Assembly: GCA_001914195.1 (NCBI GenBank)
Contig: MKYF01000015.1
Location: 1-43,171, forward strand
DNA: 43,171 bases
DNA from: Streptococcus mitis
GTDB taxonomy: Bacteria > Bacillota > Bacilli > Lactobacillales > Streptococcaceae
Direction: 5' to 3'
Within the stretch, counting starts at the first letter, position 1. Each line of letters begins with the position of its first letter. Position numbers and translations under genes: made by a program. Under the pieces are notes generated by a model that was not told the origin of the DNA, did no database searches, and saw only the letters and a program-made list of their open reading frames with translations. Positions 38,592 to 43,171 of this stretch are shown piece after piece.

Positions 38592-40319
38592 ATGTCTGCT
38601 AGACTAGTAATTTATTTGATAATTGCAGTTGCAGTTTTATTGGTCATTGCTTATGCTATCGCAATCTATGTAAGGAAGCGCAATGAAAGTAAACTAGCAA
38701 TTTTAGAAGAGAAAAAAGAAGAGCTGTACAATCTTCCAGTAAACGATGAAGTTGAAGCTGTAAAAAATATGCACTTGATTGGACAAAGTCAGGTGACTTT
38801 CCGTGAATGGAATCAAAAATGGGTTGATTTATCTCTTAATTCTTTTGCCGATATTGAAAATAATCTTTTCGAGGCAGAAGGCTACAATAACTCATTCCGT
38901 TTTTTCAAAGCGAGTCATCAAATTGACCAAATCGAGAGTCAAATTACCTTGATTGAAGAAGATATTGCGGCAATTCGCAATGCCTTGGCAGATTTAGAGA
39001 AACAAGAGTCTAAAAATAGTGGACGTGTTCTTCATACCTTGGACTTGTTTGAAGAGTTGCAACACCGAGTTGCTGATCATTCTGAAGAATATGGACAAGG
39101 TTTGTCTGAAATCGAAAAACAATTGGAAAATATCCAATCAGAGTTTTCTCAGTTTGTAACTTTAAATTCGTCTGGTGACCCAGTAGAAGCTGCTGTGATT
39201 TTGGATAATGCTGAAAATCATATCTTGGCTTTAACGCATATTGTTGATCGTATACCAGCAATTGTAGCAACATTATCTAAAGAGCTACCTGATCAACTGG
39301 AAGATTTAGAAGATGGTTACCGTAAGCTTTTAGATGCTAATTATCATTTTGCTGAAACGGATATTGAAGCGCGTTTCCAACTGCTTTATGAAGCTCTCAA
39401 GAAAAATCATGAGAATATTGCGAAACTAGAATTGGATAATGCAGAGTATGAAAATACTCAAATCCAAGAAGAGATTAATGCACTTTATGATATCTTTACA
39501 AGAGAAATTGCGGCACAGAAAGTAGTAGAAGGTTTAGTAGCAACACTTCCTACTTATCTTCAACACATGAAGGAAAATAATGCTTTATTGATAGAAGATA
39601 TTGAGCGTTTGAGTAAAAGTTATTTACTTTCTGAATCGGATGCAAGTCATGTTCATCGTTTACAGTCTGAATTAGAAAGCTTTGAGACTGCTATTATTGA
39701 GGCAACTTCAAATCAAGATGAACCAACTCAAGCATATTCAATTCTTGAAGAAAATCTTGAATCTTTACAGGAAAATCTTAAAGAGATTGAAGATGAACAG
39801 ATTTCAGTTAGTGAGCGCCTTGCACGAATTGAGAAAGATGATATCAATGCACGTCAAAAGGCAAATGTATATGTTAATCGTCTCCATACAATCAAGAGAT
39901 ATATGGAAAAACGGAACCTACCTGGTATTCCACAAACTTTCTTGAAGTTATTCTTTACAGCAAGTAATAATACGGAAGATCTAATGGCTGAATTAGAGCA
40001 AAACTTAGTCAATATAGAATCAGTTAACCGTGTTCTGGAAATTGCAACGAAGGATATGGAAGATCTTGAGACGGAAACTTATAATATTGTACAGTATGCA
40101 ACCTTGACAGAACAACTATTGCAATATTCTAACCGCTATCGCTCATTTGATGAACGTATTCAAGAAGCATTTAACGAAGCTTTAGATATTTTTGAGAAAG
40201 AATTTGATTATCATGCTTCGTTTGACAAGATTTCTCAAGCGTTGGAAGTGGCAGAGCCTGGTGTAACCAACCGCTTTGTTACCTCGTATGAGAAAACACG
40301 TGAAACGATTCGTTTCTAA
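38592..40319 (+). CDS. ezrA: Septation ring regulator EzrA
   Basis: A 575-residue division protein with one N-terminal membrane helix (about residues 5–26) and a long cytoplasmic spectrin-like coiled-coil region. It binds FtsZ and other division proteins at midcell and is essential or nearly so in ovococci. The start (MSARLVIYL) lies behind AAAGGAGTTTAAT; an in-frame ATG at 38565 is closer to the predicted transcription start and lacks a Shine–Dalgarno sequence. Glu-rich heptads run to the end. A strong hairpin follows. Confidence 0.95.
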   Translation: MSARLVIYLIIAVAVLLVIAYAIAIYVRKRNESKLAILEEKKEELYNLPVNDEVEAVKNMHLIGQSQVTFREWNQKWVDLSLNSFADIENNLFEAEGYNNSFRFFKASHQIDQIESQITLIEEDIAAIRNALADLEKQESKNSGRVLHTLDLFEELQHRVADHSEEYGQGLSEIEKQLENIQSEFSQFVTLNSSGDPVEAAVILDNAENHILALTHIVDRIPAIVATLSKELPDQLEDLEDGYRKLLDANYHFAETDIEARFQLLYEALKKNHENIAKLELDNAEYENTQIQEEINALYDIFTREIAAQKVVEGLVATLPTYLQHMKENNALLIEDIERLSKSYLLSESDASHVHRLQSELESFETAIIEATSNQDEPTQAYSILEENLESLQENLKEIEDEQISVSERLARIEKDDINARQKANVYVNRLHTIKRYMEKRNLPGIPQTFLKLFFTASNNTEDLMAELEQNLVNIESVNRVLEIATKDMEDLETETYNIVQYATLTEQLLQYSNRYRSFDERIQEAFNEALDIFEKEFDYHASFDKISQALEVAEPGVTNRFVTSYEKTRETIRF

Positions 40320-40325
40320 AATAAT

Positions 40326-40371
40326 AAAAAAGATTTGGTTTTGTGAGAAGCAGAACCAAATATTTTTTATT
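40326..40371. terminator. Terminator of ezrA, with symmetric A/T flanks
   Basis: ATTTGGTTTTG (40333–40343) pairs with CAGAACCAAAT (40351–40361), and the A-run and T-run flanks extend the stem. It may also stop minus-strand transcripts. Confidence 0.85.
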
Positions 40372-40410
40372 ATTTGTCTATAAAATCTTGTATGATAAGA
40401 TCTCAAGATA

Positions 40411-40489
40411 AAAAATTGGAGACGATTTAAAAAGCAAGTCAGAACCTATGTTTGGTCTATAAGGTTCAATAGCTTTCTAATCTCTCCAA
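40411..40489 (-). terminator. Possible structured 3' end of the DUF1827 transcript
   Basis: On the minus strand TTGGAGA (40483–40489) can pair with TCTCCAA (40416–40422), followed by TTTTTTAT. Inside, GAACCT (40462–40467) pairs with AGGTTC (40442–40447). The outer loop is long, so this is a tentative call. Confidence 0.4.
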
Positions 40490-40493
40490 AATT

Positions 40494-40793
40494 TTATTTG
40501 GTTGGAATCGAAATCCCAATTAATTTTTCTGAGTAGAGTGTCTTGATATTGGCTTCATCAATAGAATCCTTATCAATTTTACGTTTCAAGAAAAATTCTT
40601 GGATGGATTCAATTTCAGTTTCGCGAATAGCACGGTGTTTATTTGAGATGAGGATTTCATAGTGAAGCGGAGCTTGGGTAAAAATAACATCAGTATTCCC
40701 TGCAGAATAAACCTCAACAAGGGTTGCATCAGTACTTTCTAGCTGGCTTTTTACAAGTTGCGAGTGTGAGTTTGTCGTATTGATAAGCTTCAT
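40494..40793 (-). CDS. DUF1827 family protein
   Basis: A 99-residue soluble protein matching the DUF1827 family found in streptococci and relatives (MKLINTTNSHSQLVKSQLESTDATLVEVYSAGN as the N-terminal pattern, read in parts). No function is known. The Shine–Dalgarno sequence GGAGG is well placed, and its own extended −10 (TGCTATAAT on the minus strand, −10 box at 40820–40825) lies just upstream. It sits downstream of the Nudix gene on the same strand. Confidence 0.85.
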   Translation of the reverse strand: MKLINTTNSHSQLVKSQLESTDATLVEVYSAGNTDVIFTQAPLHYEILISNKHRAIRETEIESIQEFFLKRKIDKDSIDEANIKTLYSEKLIGISIPTK

Positions 40794-40819
40794 AACATTT
40801 CCTCCGATTTTCTAATTCT

Positions 40820-40828
40820 ATTATAGCA
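40820..40828 (-). promoter_or_regulatory. Extended −10 promoter of the DUF1827 gene
   Basis: On the minus strand TGC precedes TATAAT (−10 at 40820–40825). It lies in the 58-bp gap after the Nudix stop. Confidence 0.7.
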
Positions 40829-40851
40829 CTTTTTGAATAAAGTAGCTTGAT

Positions 40852-41304
40852 TTAGTCAATCTTATGTTGTTTTTTCCAAGATTGAATGCCCCATTTATGG
40901 CTACCACGTTTGAGGTTCTCAATAGCCTCGTCAATAGGGAACCAGGCAATATGATTAAAGTCTTCTAGTGGATTTTGTACTTCTTTGAAGGAAGTCGCTT
41001 CATAGAGGTAGGCAGGATTGTAGTAGTAGGTATCACGGTGACGAGAGTAGAAATATTCGTCAGCTTGTCCGTAATAGGCACCAATTTCAGCTGTGAAGCC
41101 AAGCTCTTCAATCAATTCACGTTTTAGGGCTTCTTGATGATTTTCACCTGCTTCAATTTCACCACCTGGTAAGAACCAAGCGCCATTTGGTGCTTGAACA
41201 AGAACAATTTGTTTTTGTTCAGCGTCAGGGATAACAGCATATACACCGTAACGAGCAACATAGTCTGTATTTTCTTTTTTTTCTCCGAAAGTTGGGTTTG
41301 CCAT
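40852..41304 (-). CDS. Nudix hydrolase
   Basis: A 150-residue Nudix protein. The Nudix box is complete: GGEIEAGENHQEALKRELIEELGF read as G-x5-E-x7-REL-x-EE-x-G, residues about 49–72. The family cleaves nucleoside diphosphates linked to another group; the substrate is not predictable here, though an MutT-like cleaning role is possible. The start is MANPTFGEKKEN at 41304 with GAGGAAAA upstream. A longer ORF starting at 41367 begins inside the −35 box and is rejected. Confidence 0.9.
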   Translation of the reverse strand: MANPTFGEKKENTDYVARYGVYAVIPDAEQKQIVLVQAPNGAWFLPGGEIEAGENHQEALKRELIEELGFTAEIGAYYGQADEYFYSRHRDTYYYNPAYLYEATSFKEVQNPLEDFNHIAWFPIDEAIENLKRGSHKWGIQSWKKQHKID

Positions 41305-41338
41305 TGGATTTTCCTCATTCTTTAGTATCTTTATTATT

Positions 41339-41367
41339 ATCTTAATGGACAAAGGTCGAGCTGTCAA
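41339..41367 (-). promoter_or_regulatory. Promoter of the Nudix gene
   Basis: Minus strand TTGACA (41362–41367), 17 nt, TAAGAT (41339–41344). Confidence 0.65.
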
Positions 41368-41454
41368 GAATAAACTAATGAACTTGTGCAGAAAAAGCTA
41401 GTTTGTCTTGATCACTATTTTTCTAAATAAACTTTCCAACTCAATCACTTTAAT

Positions 41455-41463
41455 TGGTATAAT
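41455..41463 (+). promoter_or_regulatory. Extended −10 promoter of the WYL regulator gene
   Basis: TGG plus TATAAT (41458–41463); GAGAGGTG lies before ATG 41481. Confidence 0.75.
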
Positions 41464-41480
41464 AAAAGAGAGGTGTTTTT

Positions 41481-42383
41481 ATGGCAGAATCAAGACTATT
41501 TCGTATTCTATATCTACTTTTAGAAAAAGGTAGTACAACGGCTCCTGAATTAGCCAGATTATTTGAAGTATCTGCCCGAACGATTTATCGCGATATTGAG
41601 AGATTGAGCATGGCAGGGATTCCTCTGTATTCGATACCTGGAAAGGCAGGCGGAATCTTTTTAATGAAAGACTTTGTTCTGGATCGCACTCTAGTTTCTG
41701 AGGATGAAAAATTAGAACTTCTATCAGCTTTGCAAGGAATTCAAGCCTTGACCGATAACAGGAAAGATTTTTTACTTGAAAAATTGGAATCTATTTTTCA
41801 AGTTTCTACCAGTCCTTGGATAGAGGTAGACTTGACTGACTGGAGAAAGCGAGAAGGTCAAAAAGAATTATTTGATAATATCAAACAAGCTATTCTAGAG
41901 AAAAGGCGACTGGTAATCACTTATCTGGGTGGGAGTGGTCAGAAAACGGTTCGTACAGTTGAGCCTTTTAAACTCGTATTTAAAAAGAGAGATTGGTACC
42001 TTCATGCCTACTGTTGTTTGAAGGAAGATTGGCGTTTTTTCAAGTTATCTAGAATTAGGAATTATCACCTAACAACTGAAACAGTGAAGCAGAAAAATGT
42101 GCTGAATTCCGTTGATGATTCAGATCAAGTGGCAAATCAAATCAAAGTATTTTTAAAGTTTAACTCTAATCTTGCTTTCAGGGTTTATGAAGATTTTTCA
42201 GAAGATGAGATTAGCTTTGGGAAAGATGGCTACTACTATGTCAAGACAGTCTTACCAGAGCACGAAAGTCTGTATACTTACCTCCTGTCTTATTTAGATG
42301 GAGTAGAAATACTCGAACCGAGTTATCTGAAGAAGAAACTGCTTTCTAGATTAGAAAAAATTCAAAAACTTTACAAACCTTGA
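41481..42383 (+). CDS. WYL-domain transcriptional regulator (HTH_11/YafY type)
   Basis: A 300-residue regulator. The N-terminal winged helix (residues about 4–60) has LLEKGSTTAPELARLFEVSARTIYRDIERL and GIPLYSIPGKAGG. The WYL domain (about 135–210) contains KRDWYLHAYC and FKLSRI, and a WCX-like C-terminal part follows. WYL domains sense small ligands or nucleic acids. The next gene, a GyrI-like ligand-binding protein, starts 54 nt downstream and probably belongs to the same regulatory unit. A short palindrome at the stop codon is a candidate operator. Confidence 0.9.
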   Translation: MAESRLFRILYLLLEKGSTTAPELARLFEVSARTIYRDIERLSMAGIPLYSIPGKAGGIFLMKDFVLDRTLVSEDEKLELLSALQGIQALTDNRKDFLLEKLESIFQVSTSPWIEVDLTDWRKREGQKELFDNIKQAILEKRRLVITYLGGSGQKTVRTVEPFKLVFKKRDWYLHAYCCLKEDWRFFKLSRIRNYHLTTETVKQKNVLNSVDDSDQVANQIKVFLKFNSNLAFRVYEDFSEDEISFGKDGYYYVKTVLPEHESLYTYLLSYLDGVEILEPSYLKKKLLSRLEKIQKLYKP

Positions 42384-42395
42384 CAAAAGATGTCA
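42381..42395 (+). promoter_or_regulatory. Palindromic operator candidate before the GyrI-like gene
   Basis: TGACA (42381–42385) and TGTCA (42391–42395) are perfect inverted repeats 5 nt apart. They overlap the TGA stop of the WYL gene and lie 12 nt before TATACT (42408–42413) with an extended TGC. A repressor bound here would block the gene's own promoter. Confidence 0.5.
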
Positions 42396-42404
42396 GGATT
42401 TTGG

Positions 42405-42413
42405 TGCTATACT
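42405..42413 (+). promoter_or_regulatory. Extended −10 promoter of the GyrI-like gene
   Basis: TGC plus TATACT (42408–42413). TTGACA at 42380 is 22 nt away, too far for a standard −35. The leader carries AAAGGAG before ATG 42438. Confidence 0.6.
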
Positions 42414-42437
42414 AGAGATAAAAAGGAGAAGAACCAA

Positions 42438-43052
42438 ATGAAATACGAATGGAGAAAAGAAGCGAAATCTTTTTATCAAGTTAAGGCTAGGCCCAGCATC
42501 TTGCAGGTGCCAGGTCAATCCTATATCGTGATTGATGGTAAAGGCGATCCCAATCAAGCAGATTTTTCAGAACGAGTAGGGGCCTTGTATGCCTTGGCCT
42601 ATGCGATAAAGATGAAGTATAAAAAAGATCCTCTGGATGAGGTTTACACAGATTTTACTGTCTTTCCTTTAGAAGGTTTATGGAAAAAGGAGAAGCAAGG
42701 TGAACTAGTTAAAAGTGAGCTGTCTTATAGCATTATGATTGGCCAACCCTATTTCATTACGCGAGAACTATTTGAGGAAGCTCTGAAAGAGGTTAAAATC
42801 AAGAAGCCAAATTCAATCTATGAGGCTATTCGTTTTGAAAAAATAGAAGAAGGCCAAAGTCTTGCCATGCTTCATGTAGGACCTTTTGATACTGAAAATG
42901 AGACTTTTGCAGAGATGGAGCATTTTTGTCAACTTCATAAGCTCAAAAGAACTTCGGAAGTCCACCGAGAAATCTATCTCAATAACCTTCATCGAACGGA
43001 GTCAAGCAAATTGAAAACAATTCTTCGCTTTCAAGTTCAAGAAGAGAATTAA
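42438..43052 (+). CDS. GyrI-like small-molecule-binding domain protein
   Basis: A 204-residue stand-alone protein of the GyrI-like (SHS2) type: YIVIDGKGDPNQADFSERVGALYALAYAIK at the front, FPLEGLW, then EEGQSLAMLHVGPFDTE and HREIYLNN. The fold binds small hydrophobic or cationic compounds; some relatives hydrolyse them. ATG 42438 follows AAAGGAGAAGAACCAA; an in-frame ATG at 42390 is too early. It is paired with a WYL regulator, which suggests a ligand-responsive function such as xenobiotic sensing; this is inference. Confidence 0.87.
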   Translation: MKYEWRKEAKSFYQVKARPSILQVPGQSYIVIDGKGDPNQADFSERVGALYALAYAIKMKYKKDPLDEVYTDFTVFPLEGLWKKEKQGELVKSELSYSIMIGQPYFITRELFEEALKEVKIKKPNSIYEAIRFEKIEEGQSLAMLHVGPFDTENETFAEMEHFCQLHKLKRTSEVHREIYLNNLHRTESSKLKTILRFQVQEEN

Positions 43053-43088
43053 AAAAACAGGAAACAAGATTTCCAATGTCATTAAGTT

Positions 43089-43128
43089 AAGAAATTCAAA
43101 TACAATTCTGTATTTGGGTTTCTTTTTT
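43089..43128 (+). terminator. Terminator of the GyrI-like gene
   Basis: AAGAAATTCAAATAC (43089–43103) pairs with GTATTTGGGTTTCTT (43110–43124), two G·U, followed by TTTT. Confidence 0.88.
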
Positions 43129-43139
43129 ATGTGATAAAC

Positions 43140-43145
43140 TATAAT
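43140..43145 (+). promoter_or_regulatory. −10 box of the next gene
   Basis: TATAAT (43140–43145), closely followed by AAGGAGG (43147–43153). No clear −35 is seen. Confidence 0.5.
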
Positions 43146-43161
43146 TAAGGAGGTATTTCCC

Positions 43162-43171
43162 ATGATAAAAC
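43162..43171 (+). CDS. Start of a further gene, cut by the window edge
   Basis: ATG 43162 (MIK...) lies eight bases after a perfect AAGGAGG. Only three codons are inside the window, so the product cannot be named. The strong Shine–Dalgarno sequence and fresh promoter after a terminator make a real start likely. Confidence 0.6.

Noticed and set aside
41304..41367. Longer N-terminus for the Nudix protein
   Set aside because: The upstream start would lie in the −35 box; ATG 41304 has a Shine–Dalgarno sequence and fits the domain.
42380..42413. Standard −35/−10 pair TTGACA…TATACT
   Set aside because: The spacing is 22 nt, too long for a normal promoter; the extended −10 is the better reading.

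Overview
The window is ordinary-looking chromosome from a low-GC Firmicute, almost certainly a mitis-group Streptococcus (S. mitis / S. oralis / S. pneumoniae cluster). The support is the set of gene blocks (spx–UPF0223–suhB–rsmF, pst–phoU, murB–potABCD, rodA–DJ-1–HAD–gyrB, ezrA), extended −10 promoters of the type TGGTATAAT, a degenerate BOX-type intergenic repeat, and an LPXTG surface protein. No rRNA, tRNA, CRISPR array, prophage or intact insertion sequence was seen. Species-level naming rests on memory of gene families, not on a search.

Layout. 1–1675: C-terminal part of a repetitive LPXTG wall-anchored protein with Asp-rich calcium-type repeats. 1852–5115: hemW, acyl-ACP thioesterase, NagD-like phosphatase and a Lit-like (TIGR01906/DUF1461) membrane protein. 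5326–8073: spx regulator, UPF0223, inositol monophosphatase, rRNA m5C methyltransferase. 8115–13213: small ORF, pstS-C-A-B-B and phoU (phosphate import). 13370–15476: an orphan amino-acid-binding lipoprotein converging on a MocR-type regulator. 15618–17111: acetolactate decarboxylase and a YhfC-type membrane protease. 17223–22069: murB and potABCD (spermidine/putrescine import), with an unexplained, foldable 159-nt gap before potA. 22218–25869: a broken small membrane-protein gene, then a T-box leader with Ala specifier controlling a LURP-one-like gene and alaS. 25959–27413 (minus): cytoplasmic alpha-amylase with a candidate CcpA cre site. 27592–29959: ABC-2 type exporter. 29960–30496: long hairpin and BOX repeat. 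30497–31426: U32 protein of TrhP1 (YrrN) size. 31625–40319: dinG, rodA, DJ-1 protein, HAD phosphatase, gyrB, ezrA. 40494–41304 (minus): DUF1827 and Nudix genes. 41481–43052: WYL regulator and GyrI-like protein. 43162 on: start of a further gene.

Themes. Several genes concern envelope growth and division (murB, rodA, ezrA), nutrient import (Pst, Pot, amino-acid binding protein) and stress or redox control (spx). At least five genes (hemW, the 60-aa ORF before pstS, the U32 gene, dinG, the HAD gene before gyrB) have their ATG only 6–8 nt after a −10 box, so their mRNAs are predicted to be leaderless.

I found no clear new multi-gene system. The best candidates for something undescribed are the pseudoknot-capable RNA between murB and potA, the cluster of leaderless promoters, and the small ORF leading the pst operon. 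The H-loop substitution in one of the two PstB ATPases is also worth checking.
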